From Ignisphaera aggregans DSM 17230 (GTDB taxonomy: Archaea; Thermoproteota; Thermoprotei_A; Sulfolobales; Ignisphaeraceae), in assembly GCA_000145985.1 (NCBI GenBank), contig CP002098.1:248001-312000 (forward strand): a DNA stretch of 64,000 bases. The letters are read 5' to 3'. The position numbers and the translations under genes are program-made. The first letter of the stretch is position 1, and every line of letters starts with the position of its first letter. Positions 26,450 to 35,947 of the stretch are shown here, in pieces. Below the pieces are notes generated by a model that worked only from the letters and a program-made list of their open reading frames with translations, had not been told where the DNA came from and searched no databases.

Positions 26450-27642
26450 CCATATGGCTCTCTTGGAAATATCTGTGAGAATTTTGTTCCAATATAATCT
26501 GCATATTTAATAGCATTGAATAACATCTCTGGTGTTACCTCGAAAGGCTCATTCTTTATTATATATGCTTCTGATGCCTTTTGAGCAACCCTCCACAGAT
26601 CTTCTTCAGCTATATCCTTAAAGCCAAGCTCATTTAGATTTATTGGTAGACCTACTTCATGGGCCCACTTCATATAGTCTAGAATAATGTCCATCGGTCT
26701 CCCCTCAAGAATAAGCTCAACAATTGTTCCAAATGCTACTAATTCTCCATGCATTGGTGTAACACCATATTTCCTCTTTATATATGTAAAGCCATGTTCA
26801 ACTGCATGAGCAGTAGCAACACCTGTATTCTCAAATGCAAGTCCACTCAATAGAATATTTGTTTCAACAATTATTTCTAGGGCAGGGGTAACAAGACTCT
26901 TTTTAGCAGCTTCAAAAGCAGCTCTACCATAAGTCTTCAGCCTCTTCCAAGTGATTCTACCTAGCTCAAGACCTATTGTAAGAGCTTTTAGAGGTTCTAC
27001 AGGTTTTGGCTTATACTCTATATAGACAAAGTTATGTTTATTAGCCTGAACCGTAGCTAAACCCTCAAAATACTTTGATGATGCATCACCCATACCAGCT
27101 GAGAGAAATCTTGCACCAGCATTAGCTATAATCTTTGTATCTACAAAAACTAGATCTGGATTCCTAGGCCAAAAAACATCCTCAACCCACTCACCAGGAT
27201 AGGGCTCTGTATATATAACAGAGATAGAACTTGTAGGAGCATCTGTAGAAGCAATAGTGGGTACAGTAACAACAGGAACCTCAAGAAGATTCCCAACAGC
27301 TTTTGCAGTATCGAGAGCCTTACCACCGCCAAAACCTATAACCATTTCAACATTTTCACTTTCACCAATCTTCTTAAGCCTATTAATCTCCTCCCAACTA
27401 CACTCTCTCCTAAAAATCTCCCAGACATACCTAATACCATAATCATAAAACGACTTAGCAACAACATCCCTAACAATTCTTGTAACATCTTCATCAGCAA
27501 AAGCTAAAGCCCTACTACCAAATATTTTTACAAACCTTCCAAGTAATTGAAGGATATTAGGACCCTGAATATATCTCCTAGGAGATATAAAGCCTTTGAC
27601 ATCTAGGAGAGTACTATAGATATAGCTCTCTGTATTAATCAA
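26446..27642 (-). CDS. gldA: Glycerol dehydrogenase-like iron/zinc dehydrogenase
   Basis: A 398-residue member of the GldA / glycerol-1-phosphate dehydrogenase superfamily. GFGGGKALDTAKAV (103-116) binds the NAD phosphate; VPTIASTDAPTS, AGMGDASSKY, HAVEHGF and MHGELVAFG carry the Asp and two His metal ligands. The motifs fit glycerol dehydrogenase better than the lipid enzyme G1PDH, though the latter cannot be ruled out without alignment. It is the first gene of a two-gene operon with the zinc dehydrogenase downstream. The MINTESYIYS extension is longer than in bacterial GldA. Confidence 0.82.
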   Translation of the reverse strand: MINTESYIYSTLLDVKGFISPRRYIQGPNILQLLGRFVKIFGSRALAFADEDVTRIVRDVVAKSFYDYGIRYVWEIFRRECSWEEINRLKKIGESENVEMVIGFGGGKALDTAKAVGNLLEVPVVTVPTIASTDAPTSSISVIYTEPYPGEWVEDVFWPRNPDLVFVDTKIIANAGARFLSAGMGDASSKYFEGLATVQANKHNFVYIEYKPKPVEPLKALTIGLELGRITWKRLKTYGRAAFEAAKKSLVTPALEIIVETNILLSGLAFENTGVATAHAVEHGFTYIKRKYGVTPMHGELVAFGTIVELILEGRPMDIILDYMKWAHEVGLPINLNELGFKDIAEEDLWRVAQKASEAYIIKNEPFEVTPEMLFNAIKYADYIGTKFSQIFPREPYG

Positions 27643-27815
27643 GTCTATTACCTAACAATGTCAATATATTAAGAGTTTTTAAATTCTTCTTTAGTCATAA
27701 ATCTATTTTGCTTATGATTGAATCTGATCGAATATAGATTATATTAGAGCTATACACACAGCACGAAATAGATAAAGCTAATATATGTGTTTACATAGTA
27801 TTATAGCTTAGGTTT

Positions 27816-28736
27816 GTGGTTATGGAGATAAAGCTACTCGCTTTTGATAGTTTTGGAGTTAGATCTATGTCTACATTTATACAGACAGATGATGTGTTAC
27901 TACATATAGATCCATCTGCATCTCTTGCACCCTCTAGATATGGTCTTACACCACATAGGAGAGAGATTGAGAGGCTCTTAGAGTGTGGTAGGGTGATAGA
28001 GAGTTTTGCTAGGGATGCGGAGATTATTGTTATAACACATTATCATTATGATCATCATGATCCTGGGTATCTAATTCCGTTGGATATATATAGGAATAAG
28101 ATTGTATATGTTAAGAATCCTGAGGAGAAGATTAATAAAAGTCAGATGGGGAGAGCTAGCTATTTTCTAAATCTTATAAAACCTATAGCAAAGGAGATAA
28201 GAATTGCTGAAGGCTCTGAGATAGTCATTGGAAAAACAACTATTAGAATCTCTAATGCTGTTCCTCATGGAGTTAATGATAGGCTTGGATATGTTGTAGA
28301 GGTTAGTGTATCTGATGGAACTACAAAGGTTTTATATACATCTGATGTAGAAGGACCTCCACTAGATGAACAAACGAATTTTATATTGTCTGAGAAGCCA
28401 GATATATTAATAATTGATGGACCTATGACATATATGCTAGGTTTTAGATATAGTAAGAAAGCTCTTCAGGCAAGTATTGAGAATCTAAAAAAGATTATTA
28501 GTGTTGGCGTAAAGAATATAGTGATAGATCACCACTTCCTTAGGGATATAAACTATAGGGATAGAATAACAGAGCTATATCAGTATGCAGAGGAAAATGG
28601 TGCTAGGATAATAACTGCAGCAGAGTTTATGAATAGACCTATAGAGATGCTAGAGGCTCTAAGAGATAAACTCTATCAGGAGGAACCAGGAGAAGGAGAA
28701 ATTCCAGAGAAGCTTAAGAGTCTTTTAGAAGAATAG
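27816..28736 (+). CDS. UPF0282 metallo-beta-lactamase-fold protein
   Basis: A 306-residue archaeal MBL-fold protein. Its metal motif is THYHYDHHDP near residues 72-81, and further conserved histidines occur in AVPHGVND and IDHHFLRD; LYTSDVEGP supplies the bridging Asp. This matches the archaeal UPF0282 family, whose substrate is unknown. The C-terminal tail is rich in Glu. It is followed after 36 bases by sua5. GTG 27816 is the longest start; ATG 27822 two codons in has AGGTTT upstream and is an equal candidate. Confidence 0.87.
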   Translation: MVMEIKLLAFDSFGVRSMSTFIQTDDVLLHIDPSASLAPSRYGLTPHRREIERLLECGRVIESFARDAEIIVITHYHYDHHDPGYLIPLDIYRNKIVYVKNPEEKINKSQMGRASYFLNLIKPIAKEIRIAEGSEIVIGKTTIRISNAVPHGVNDRLGYVVEVSVSDGTTKVLYTSDVEGPPLDEQTNFILSEKPDILIIDGPMTYMLGFRYSKKALQASIENLKKIISVGVKNIVIDHHFLRDINYRDRITELYQYAEENGARIITAAEFMNRPIEMLEALRDKLYQEEPGEGEIPEKLKSLLEE

Positions 28737-28772
28737 ATCTTACCTATATATCTACAAACCATTGTGGTATAA

Positions 28773-29852
28773 ATGGTTTTAACAAAAGTCCATAGTGTTG
28801 ATCCTCTGAATCCCGATGAAGATATTATTGATAGATGCTGTAAAGCTATACTCAATGGAGCTATTATTGTATTCCCGACAGAAACTGTCTATGGCTTAGG
28901 TGCATATGTATATAATGTAGAAGCTGTAAGGAAGATCTTCATCGCTAAGAGTAGACCTATGGACAATCCTCTAATAGTCCATATCTCAAAGATAGATCAG
29001 CTCTATGAAATTGCTATAGATGTTCCAGAGATTGTCAATATAATTGCAGAAAATTTTTGGCCAGGACCACTAACAATACTCCTTAGAAAAAATAGGAGTG
29101 TTCCTAAGGAGGTTTCTGGGGGGCTAGATACAGTTGCTGTTAGAATGCCCGCTCATCCTGTAGCTCTTAAGCTAATTGATTGTAGTGGTCCAATAGCTGC
29201 TCCCAGTGCTAATATCTCTGGAAGACCTAGTCCTACATCACCATATCATGTTCTTGTAGATATGTTTGGTAGAGCTGATATAATTCTAGATGCAGGTGAG
29301 ACATTTTTTGGGGTAGAGTCTACAATTATAGATATATTGAGTGATCCACCAAAACTTCTTAGACCTGGAGCCATGCCTATAGAAAAGATTGAGGAAGTAT
29401 TGAATAAAAGGATTGAGATTCCAGTATTTGCTCTAGGTTATAAAGAGAGTGAGAAGGCATTGGCACCAGGTATGAAATACAAACACTATGCACCTAAAAC
29501 ACCTTTGATAATAGCTAAATCTAGAGATTATACAGATTGTAGGAGATATGCTGAAAAAGTAAAGAAGATAGCTATGGATCTCATAGCTAGGGGTAGAAAT
29601 ATAGCGGTGGTAGCAAGTACTGAGACAGCTGATATATATATAGATCTTAACATCAAGATATTTGTCCTTGGCTCTAGAAAAAATCTTTTTGAAATAGCAA
29701 AAAATCTCTTTGGAGTGTTGAGAGAACTTGATAGAAGCGGGGTAGATATGGCTATTGTTGAAGGCTATCCAGAGAAGGGTATTGGTATAACAATAATGAA
29801 TAGACTTATAAAGGCGTCAGGATATAGAGTAGTAGATGTAGATACAGATTAG
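28773..29852 (+). CDS. sua5: L-threonylcarbamoyladenylate synthase (Sua5)
   Basis: A 359-residue protein making threonylcarbamoyl-AMP from threonine, bicarbonate and ATP, the first step of t6A modification of tRNAs reading ANN codons. The N-terminal YrdC domain (about 10-210) has PTETVYGLGAYV, KSRPMDNPLIVH and SANISGRPSPT. The C-terminal Sua5 domain (about 230-355) begins APGMKYKHYAP. The length fits the two-domain archaeal/eukaryotic Sua5 rather than short YrdC. It is followed after 9 bases by a predicted nucleotidyltransferase, probably in one operon. Confidence 0.95.
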   Translation: MVLTKVHSVDPLNPDEDIIDRCCKAILNGAIIVFPTETVYGLGAYVYNVEAVRKIFIAKSRPMDNPLIVHISKIDQLYEIAIDVPEIVNIIAENFWPGPLTILLRKNRSVPKEVSGGLDTVAVRMPAHPVALKLIDCSGPIAAPSANISGRPSPTSPYHVLVDMFGRADIILDAGETFFGVESTIIDILSDPPKLLRPGAMPIEKIEEVLNKRIEIPVFALGYKESEKALAPGMKYKHYAPKTPLIIAKSRDYTDCRRYAEKVKKIAMDLIARGRNIAVVASTETADIYIDLNIKIFVLGSRKNLFEIAKNLFGVLRELDRSGVDMAIVEGYPEKGIGITIMNRLIKASGYRVVDVDTD

Positions 29853-29861
29853 TGATACGAT

Positions 29862-30938
29862 ATGAGAAGCTATAGAGATAGAGACTTTATAGAGACTGTG
29901 GAGGGTCTTGTATTCTGTGTTATAGGTAATATACATCCACAGGATAGAGTAGTTTCATATCTAAAGTATGTTGCAGGTTATAAAAGTGATATAAGGGTGA
30001 AGTGGTCTAGAAATGGTATTGAGTATGGAAGAATATTGCCATTCTATAGTGCTATTGGTGTTAGTAAGACTATGGATTTTCTAAGAGAGAACTATCCATA
30101 CTATATAGTCTTTGATAGATATAGATCTATAGAATTGATAGAGGTTCCCAAAGATCGTATCAAGATCCATTATAAACCTGAGGAAAAAGCTATAGATATA
30201 TTGAGAGCTCCCAGAGATTCCCTAGAGGAACTTGCTAAAGATCTTATAGAGAATATAGCGAGTAGAAGTGGGGTTAAGACTAGAGACTTTGGGGTGACAG
30301 GGTCAATATTATTAGGGATACACAATCTTATGTATTCAGACATAGATCTTGTGGTATACGGTAGAGAGAATTCCTATAGACTCAGAGAGACATTAAATGA
30401 GCTGTTTAACGATGGTAAAAGTGGTTTCTCTAAACCATCTGGAGATATGCTAGTAGAATGGGCTAGGGACATAGCTAGGATTCATCCACTAACTATTGAA
30501 GAGGCTATGAAGCTTTATAGAGATATTAAATGGAATAGAGCTCTATATAAAGGAAGACAATTCTCTTTACATCCAGTAAAAATAGAGAGTGAAGTTAGTG
30601 AGCGTTGGGAGGATAAGATATATAAGCCAATAGGACTTGCAACAATTAGAGCTAGAATCATAGATGCTACAGACTCTATATTCATGCCAGCAATATATGT
30701 CATTGATGATGTACATATAATTGATGGAGTTTCAATTCCTAATACAATAAGATTTATCGTTAGTTATGAGGGTCTATATATAGATATAGCTAAGGAAGGG
30801 GAATATGTAGTTGCACATGGAAAGGTTGAAAAGGTAATAGATCTGAAGATGGGAGAGGAATACTATCAGCTTACCATAGGAACCTATGAAGCTAGAGGAA
30901 AGGATTATATTAAGCCAGTAAAATGGTTTACCTCTTAG
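29862..30938 (+). CDS. Predicted archaeal nucleotidyltransferase (COG1665 type)
   Basis: A 358-residue protein with a nucleotidyltransferase core: GVTGSILLGIH, then SDIDLVVYG (about 144-170), the G-S...DxD pattern of the Pol-beta superfamily. The N-terminal and C-terminal parts are archaea-specific. This layout matches the uncharacterised COG1665 group. The substrate is unknown; the position 9 bases after sua5 hints at an RNA-related role, which is inference. The 3' end overlaps the converging Hsp20-like gene by 11 bases. Confidence 0.78.
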   Translation: MRSYRDRDFIETVEGLVFCVIGNIHPQDRVVSYLKYVAGYKSDIRVKWSRNGIEYGRILPFYSAIGVSKTMDFLRENYPYYIVFDRYRSIELIEVPKDRIKIHYKPEEKAIDILRAPRDSLEELAKDLIENIASRSGVKTRDFGVTGSILLGIHNLMYSDIDLVVYGRENSYRLRETLNELFNDGKSGFSKPSGDMLVEWARDIARIHPLTIEEAMKLYRDIKWNRALYKGRQFSLHPVKIESEVSERWEDKIYKPIGLATIRARIIDATDSIFMPAIYVIDDVHIIDGVSIPNTIRFIVSYEGLYIDIAKEGEYVVAHGKVEKVIDLKMGEEYYQLTIGTYEARGKDYIKPVKWFTS

Positions 30939-31335
30939 CAAATACTATTTTCACTAATCCATTTCTATATTTAAACTCCCTAGATTTTATATCCACATTC
31001 AATGGTATATCTATAACTTTCCTATATGTTTTATATCCACTATATGCCTCAAGATAAATTCTATTTCTATCCAGATTTCTAATTCTTATTTCTTTAGGAT
31101 TTAACCATGACAGATCTATTATTATATATACCTCATCTCCATAGTCATCAATCTCGATATTATTATCCTCATTATCTTTTCCTCTATCATATACATCATT
31201 TGCAGTACCATAAATATTATATATATTGGTACTATCCTCACTTTCTAAATCATGTAAAATATGATTCACAATATTGTCAAATATTTTAAATAATTTTCTC
31301 CATGATTTTTCATCATAATCGTCATCTGAAACCAT
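30928..31335 (-). CDS. Hsp20/CS-domain-like protein
   Basis: A 135-residue protein. The C-terminal half (about 60-135) has the beta-sandwich pattern of alpha-crystallin/CS domains: DEVYIIIDLSWLNPKEIRI, YKTYRKVIDIPLNV and FKYRNGLVKIVFAK, which parallels the GVLxI/NGVLxVxxPK end of small heat-shock proteins. The N-terminal half is acidic and probably disordered. The C-terminal I-x-I tail used for oligomer assembly is absent, so it may act as a small monomeric or dimeric chaperone or adaptor. No operon partners are seen. Confidence 0.72.
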   Translation of the reverse strand: MVSDDDYDEKSWRKLFKIFDNIVNHILHDLESEDSTNIYNIYGTANDVYDRGKDNEDNNIEIDDYGDEVYIIIDLSWLNPKEIRIRNLDRNRIYLEAYSGYKTYRKVIDIPLNVDIKSREFKYRNGLVKIVFAKR

Positions 31336-31425
31336 TTCTGTAAACCAGTTAGTTTTCTTTAAATTAGTGTTAGCTAGTTTATTAGTTGTTCTGAAAACTA
31401 TGGTCTATATGCAATTATTTGAAAT

Positions 31426-31764
31426 CTATATGTATCCCTTTAAAAATAGTTCTAAGGCTATGCAGAAAGCTAGGAATAGTGATGTTGAAAGAATTACTAT
31501 GTACTCAAGTATATTTCTAATGGTGTTATTTCTAATTCTTCTATTTATTAATAGTATTAGACCTGCTAGAGAATGGAGATATGTCAATAGTATTAGGAGT
31601 ATTCTTAGTAGTGGATCTGTATGTATAATTTCTGCCCTTGGAAAGAATATAGGGCTTCTTAGCATCATTTGGTATCCAGATAAGATGTAGAGAAGCATTA
31701 GTACAAGTAGTGGTAGTGAGGTTATTTCAACAATTATTAGGGCAACTCTAAGACTTCTAGCCAT
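31426..31764 (-). CDS. Small three-helix membrane protein coupled to the SagB-like gene
   Basis: A 112-residue protein with membrane helices at about residues 8-30, 51-73 and 84-106. Histidines occur near helix 2 (IIHTDPLLR and YLHSLAG), positions that could ligate haem as in small cytochrome b-like proteins, but this is weak. It starts 4 bases after the SagB-type oxidoreductase gene on the same strand, so the two are surely co-transcribed. A role as membrane partner or electron acceptor for that flavoenzyme is a reasonable inference. No named family is recognised. Confidence 0.65.
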   Translation of the reverse strand: MARSLRVALIIVEITSLPLLVLMLLYILSGYQMMLRSPIFFPRAEIIHTDPLLRILLILLTYLHSLAGLILLINRRIRNNTIRNILEYIVILSTSLFLAFCIALELFLKGYI

Positions 31765-31768
31765 ATCT

Positions 31769-32602
31769 CTAACCCCTCATAGACTCTATATACCTCTCAA
31801 TATCTTCAAAGCTTACTCTATATGGATGTTTAGGTACACCTATGGGTACTATATACATGGGGACTTCATCTCTTTGAGCACCTATAACCCTAGAAACCTC
31901 ATCGTCATAGAAGGCTCCTATAACTACACATCCATATCCAAGGGCTGTTGCTATAAGATATATGTTTTGACCTACATGACCTACCTCCATAGGTACATAT
32001 CTAACCTCACCCCTATATCCATATACTCTTGTCGTTCTCTCAAAAACTGCAAATATAACGATATTTACAGGAGCGTTTCTAACCCATTCCTGGCGAAGAG
32101 CTGCAACATATAGCTCCTCTCTAACATCTCCGGACTTCACTAGGGTTAGTATATGTCTATGGGGATCATATTTATATACACCAGCATCTAGAAATTCACT
32201 ACCTATAGAAACACCATTTCTACCAATGACAACATATATCTCAAGGGGATATGTAGCACCAGCACTAGGAGCAGCTCGAAGACCCCATCTAGTCTCCGTT
32301 ATACCATATGCAGCCCATAGAATCATTGATAGATGATCAATAGGTATAGGATCCTCAGTATACTCTCTTATACTCCTGCGAAGAAGGATTGCTTCCTCAA
32401 CAGATATATTGGTCATCTTCCTCGGAGGTGGCAATAGAACTGTATTTCCAATAACAATAGTAAGATTTTTACTGGGAATAGGCGGTGTTGGTTGTATATA
32501 TTCTAAGGGTCTAGGTATACCTATTACTGTTATAATCACGTATACTATTATGAAGAAAGTGAGTAGGAAGGAAATTAGATAGGCTATTCTCTCCACTCTC
32601 AT
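31769..32602 (-). CDS. Membrane-anchored SagB/ThcOx-type nitroreductase-fold protein
   Basis: A 277-residue protein with an N-terminal membrane helix at about residues 8-30, then a Pro-rich linker, then a SagB/ThcOx-type domain. RRSIREY, SMILWAAYGIT, RAAPSAGATYPLEIYVVIG and GHVGQNIYLIATALGYGCV are characteristic FMN-binding motifs. In bacteria related enzymes oxidise azolines to azoles in peptide natural products, but stand-alone copies have unknown substrates. The anchor places the domain at the membrane, probably outside. No precursor peptide or YcaO gene is nearby. The next gene encodes a small membrane protein. Confidence 0.85.
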   Translation of the reverse strand: MRVERIAYLISFLLTFFIIVYVIITVIGIPRPLEYIQPTPPIPSKNLTIVIGNTVLLPPPRKMTNISVEEAILLRRSIREYTEDPIPIDHLSMILWAAYGITETRWGLRAAPSAGATYPLEIYVVIGRNGVSIGSEFLDAGVYKYDPHRHILTLVKSGDVREELYVAALRQEWVRNAPVNIVIFAVFERTTRVYGYRGEVRYVPMEVGHVGQNIYLIATALGYGCVVIGAFYDDEVSRVIGAQRDEVPMYIVPIGVPKHPYRVSFEDIERYIESMRG

Positions 32603-32695
32603 AATCTCTCGTTAATGTATAATATAGAGGGTTAATAAAGCTATTCGCTATGTATCAATACAATCTAGAGTTTATTATGATGTTCAAAACATTGT

Positions 32696-33028
32696 TTATG
32701 GAATAAAATCTCTAACCCTTAAAACCAACTCTATACCAGATTTCCTCAACTCTCTACCACCACTGGATAGAAATATTGAGAATATCCTTGCTTCAGATGG
32801 ATATAGACTACTGTCAAGAAACATTGCAGCTGTAGCAATAGAGATAGCTCTAGAAATATTTCTTCCAAGGGCTCTCAGCATAATAGTGCTACACTTTTCA
32901 ATATTCCTTTTATATAGAATAGCAGCTACATATCTCATATAAAACTTCTTTCCCACCCTAATAACATTATCATTACATCTCAATAGAGACACCATTGCAT
33001 ACTTATGTATTTTCATAAACATTAACAC
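32696..33028 (-). CDS. Divergent Alba-superfamily DNA/RNA-binding protein
   Basis: A 110-residue protein whose order of elements follows Alba: VIRVGKKFYMRYVAAIL (strand 1, Lys-Lys loop, helix 1), LRALGRNISRAISIATAAM (strand 2 and helix 2, matching the Alba RGRAISKAVD region), and a final strand GIELVLRVRD. Alba dimers coat DNA and RNA in Crenarchaeota. The sequence is far from the canonical form and the middle hairpin differs, so it may be a specialised paralogue. The start is uncertain because ATG codons lie at residues 1, 3, 5 and 12; the domain itself starts near residue 20. Confidence 0.68.
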   Translation of the reverse strand: MLMFMKIHKYAMVSLLRCNDNVIRVGKKFYMRYVAAILYKRNIEKCSTIMLRALGRNISRAISIATAAMFLDSSLYPSEARIFSIFLSSGGRELRKSGIELVLRVRDFIP

Positions 33029-33069
33029 TTATAAAGCATTGTAGAAGAAGTTATATAGGGGTTATACCA

Positions 33070-33618
33070 TTGAAAATAAATAGGCTGTGTATCCTAGTAG
33101 CACTATCCTCATTTGTAATCCCACTACTATTTATATCTATAGCTATAGCAATGTCGGATTGGTTTAATATATATGATAATGCTTTAAGTGATCTAGGTCA
33201 TGCAACAAGGAGTAAGGTGGCTCCAATATTTAATATAGGACTATCATTAGGAGCATTTCTTTTAACAATATTTGCTATAAACTATGTTAAGGATATAAGT
33301 AGGATTCTAATGATTCTCTTACTACTTTGTGCATTTTTATTAAATCTTGTTGCAGTATTTGATGAGGTATATGGAAAGCTTCATTACTGGGTATCAGTAG
33401 CATTCTTCATATCATTAGCACTTCTATTAGCTGGATATGGGTATTTTATGAAACAGATAGTATTGGCAACAATTGCTATAGCTATTGGTGTTATAGCATG
33501 GTATATCCATATGGTTTATAGAATTCCGAGAGGAGCAGCAATACCAGAGCTAATATCAATCTTTATCTCAATACCCTTCCTTATAGTATTTGCATATAGG
33601 AATGTCTGTAGAGAATAA
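33070..33618 (+). CDS. DUF998 family membrane protein
   Basis: A 182-residue protein with about six membrane helices. The segment YDNALSDLGHATRSKVAPIFN after the first helix is the DUF998 hallmark (NxLSDLG). Function is unknown for the family. The start is TTG 33070, preceded by GGGG about 12 bases upstream. It is transcribed away from the Alba-like gene with only 41 bases between, so the two promoters nearly overlap. Confidence 0.85.
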   Translation: MKINRLCILVALSSFVIPLLFISIAIAMSDWFNIYDNALSDLGHATRSKVAPIFNIGLSLGAFLLTIFAINYVKDISRILMILLLLCAFLLNLVAVFDEVYGKLHYWVSVAFFISLALLLAGYGYFMKQIVLATIAIAIGVIAWYIHMVYRIPRGAAIPELISIFISIPFLIVFAYRNVCRE

Positions 33619-33786
33619 TTGTTGCATTGTTTTAGAGTAGTTAAACTCTGAATAAATATTATGTACATGGAATGAAAACTAATATTTATGTGGATAGAAT
33701 AGATATGAATATAATTACAGGGTGAATGATGCTAATCCTATTTTTATGGAAGTAATACAACAGCTTTTCTCTAAGCTATAATGAAA

Positions 33787-34428
33787 TTACTTCATTTTCT
33801 TGAGTATATATAGAGGAATGTCTCTTCGTAGTGATTTCAGATATGTTATGTGGTATGTGGTTCTAGGTGGGAGAAGTATACCTCTAGAGACAACTCTATA
33901 TATATCTTGTTCACCTAGTTGTGGCATTGCAATACAGATATTGTATGAGATACAGATATCTATGTCTAGGGGAATTTTATTTAATAGCGATAACACATTT
34001 CTATAATTATTAAACTCCTTTATAGCTAGATAGAAATCTATTTGATCAATCATAGAACTATATATATTATCACCAAACTTCATAAATATGCTGCTAGAGC
34101 CATGTTTAACAGAGTATAGAAGCTCGTTAAAGAACTTCTCAATGCTTTTCTCTAGATATACCTTATCAGATATGTACATCCAGCTACTAATAAACTTTAT
34201 ATCATTTCTATACTCTGCCTCTACTACAGGTATCCATTTAAATCCAAGCATCTTTAACGCATAGAATCTATGATGACCATCGATTATAATATTCTTTGTC
34301 TTCTCAATAATTATTGGTCTATATATGTATCCCATTCCTAATATAGATGTTAGAATATCTCTAGCTCTACTGTACTCAATTTCTTCATGAGGCACCAAAT
34401 CATTTATATACCTAAATGTTATTTCCAT
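33787..34428 (-). CDS. ParB/Srx-fold protein, SerK (free serine kinase)-like
   Basis: A 213-residue protein with the ParB/Srx phosphate-binding motif IIIDGHHRFYALKMLG near 47-62. The overall length and the C-terminal GILLPPRTTYH recall the archaeal ADP-dependent serine kinase SerK and related DUF1015-like proteins, in which DGHHR handles the nucleotide phosphate. Known SerK makes phosphoserine for cysteine or serine use. The middle part diverges, so the substrate may differ. No neighbours of serine metabolism are present. It is a single gene. Confidence 0.7.
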   Translation of the reverse strand: MEITFRYINDLVPHEEIEYSRARDILTSILGMGYIYRPIIIEKTKNIIIDGHHRFYALKMLGFKWIPVVEAEYRNDIKFISSWMYISDKVYLEKSIEKFFNELLYSVKHGSSSIFMKFGDNIYSSMIDQIDFYLAIKEFNNYRNVLSLLNKIPLDIDICISYNICIAMPQLGEQDIYRVVSRGILLPPRTTYHITYLKSLRRDIPLYILKKMK

Positions 34429-34620
34429 TGATATTCACTGTAGCCGTATCTGTTGTACAGGCTAAGATTTTGGCTAACTACTATAAGAACTTAATCACTA
34501 TAATAGTCATATCAATGAGTATTAAAAAATTCTAAGACTAGATCAATGTTAAACATTTTAATTCTCGTATTGGAATACCTCTATATTTAAATTGGTATTG
34601 GAAAGTAGTTGGTGTTTATA

Positions 34621-35781
34621 ATGGGGGAGACAGGTTTTGAATGGCTTATAGAGATTGCACTGCTCTTGGTTTTAGCCAAGAGTTTAGAGTTGTTGATGGT
34701 GAGACTAGGTTTTTTACGTGTTGTTGCATGGTTATTAGCAGGTCTTTTGGTTAGCATAGTGAGGATATACATAGGTTATGAACCAAGTATTGTAGTTAAG
34801 GCATTTGCATATCTAGGTATAATACTCCTTCTATTTGAAGCTGGACTAGAGGGTTCTCTTAGGATGTTTATTAGGGGGTTTAGAAGAGTGGGTTTAATAG
34901 CTATTGGAGGTGTTATAGGTGCTATAGCATCAGGTTTTATTGCTATACCCATCCTACACCTTTCAATCTATAGTGGTATAGCCTTGGGCATAATATTATC
35001 AGCTACATCTGTATCTGTAACTGTAAAGGCTTTTGAAGAACTTGGTGTATTATCATCTCTAGAGGCTCAAGCTGTAATTGGTGCAGCTGTTGTTGACGAT
35101 GTTATTGGCCTTGCTCTTATAGGTCTTCTCCCAACTTCAAAAGGCGTCAATATACTGTCTATAGCTATACTTGCTTCGCTAGCCTTTATGCTATGGTTTG
35201 CAACAGCTATTGTGGCAGAGAAAGCGTTGCGAGGGTTATTCAAAAAGATTCTTACTACACCCATAGAGGCGGGTACTGAAGTTACAGCTCTAATCCTAAC
35301 ACTTCTCCTAGCCTATATAGCTACAAGGATAGGCTTAAGCACTATTCTTCTAGCCTATGCCCTAGGTATTGGCATAGCAAGTTTTCGCTATATAGCGAGA
35401 AGACTAGGTGATAGATTGCGCACATTAGTAGTATTATTTGCTCCATTGTTCTTTGTATATGCAGGTTATCAACTAGATATACGGGAGTTATTGGCAGTAG
35501 AGCTACATAAAATAGCTTTTGCTGTAGCTATTGTAATACTATTGGCATTTACATCCAAGATCCTAGGATGCTATATTTTTGCAAGGCTTAGTGGATTTAG
35601 CCACAGACAATCATTAATTGTAGGTGTGGGTATGGTGCCTAGGGCTGAAGTCATGACTGTAATAGCTACATCAGCGCTGGATTACGGCCTTATAGATCAG
35701 AGTATCTATTTAGCTATATTGTTCATAATACCTATAACAACAATGGTAACGCCTATACTAATTAAGAAGCTGTATAGCTAA
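34621..35781 (+). CDS. Cation/proton antiporter (CPA2 / KefB type)
   Basis: About 386 residues with 11-13 hydrophobic helices. LGIILLLFEAGLEGSL and IGAAVVDDVIGLALIG (tandem Asp in the transport helix) are typical of CPA2 sodium or potassium/proton antiporters. It lacks the C-terminal TrkA_N domain of bacterial KefB. It would keep internal pH or ion balance. ATG 34621 is chosen because GGTG sits 6 bases before it; TTG 34609 lies upstream. A TATA-like CTATATTTAAA is at 34581-34590. Confidence 0.9.
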   Translation: MGETGFEWLIEIALLLVLAKSLELLMVRLGFLRVVAWLLAGLLVSIVRIYIGYEPSIVVKAFAYLGIILLLFEAGLEGSLRMFIRGFRRVGLIAIGGVIGAIASGFIAIPILHLSIYSGIALGIILSATSVSVTVKAFEELGVLSSLEAQAVIGAAVVDDVIGLALIGLLPTSKGVNILSIAILASLAFMLWFATAIVAEKALRGLFKKILTTPIEAGTEVTALILTLLLAYIATRIGLSTILLAYALGIGIASFRYIARRLGDRLRTLVVLFAPLFFVYAGYQLDIRELLAVELHKIAFAVAIVILLAFTSKILGCYIFARLSGFSHRQSLIVGVGMVPRAEVMTVIATSALDYGLIDQSIYLAILFIIPITTMVTPILIKKLYS

Positions 35782-35947
35782 TCTAATATAGTGAAACAGT
35801 CCGTTAAAGTATAACTTAAAGTATTATCAAGATCTATCTTAATCAGAATAAATTAAATTTATTATACATCACCGCAAAGCATATTTACCCTATGTTCATA
35901 ATACTAAGAAAGAATATTGTGATATATACTTTAGGTGATATAAGGAA

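Noticed and set aside
31367-31690. Plus-strand frame opposite the small membrane protein
   Set aside because: Hydrophobic only because it is the complement of a membrane protein; the minus-strand frame is coupled to the SagB-like gene.
33720-33786. Possible C/D box at GAATGATGC
   Set aside because: No D box or C' box at proper spacing follows.
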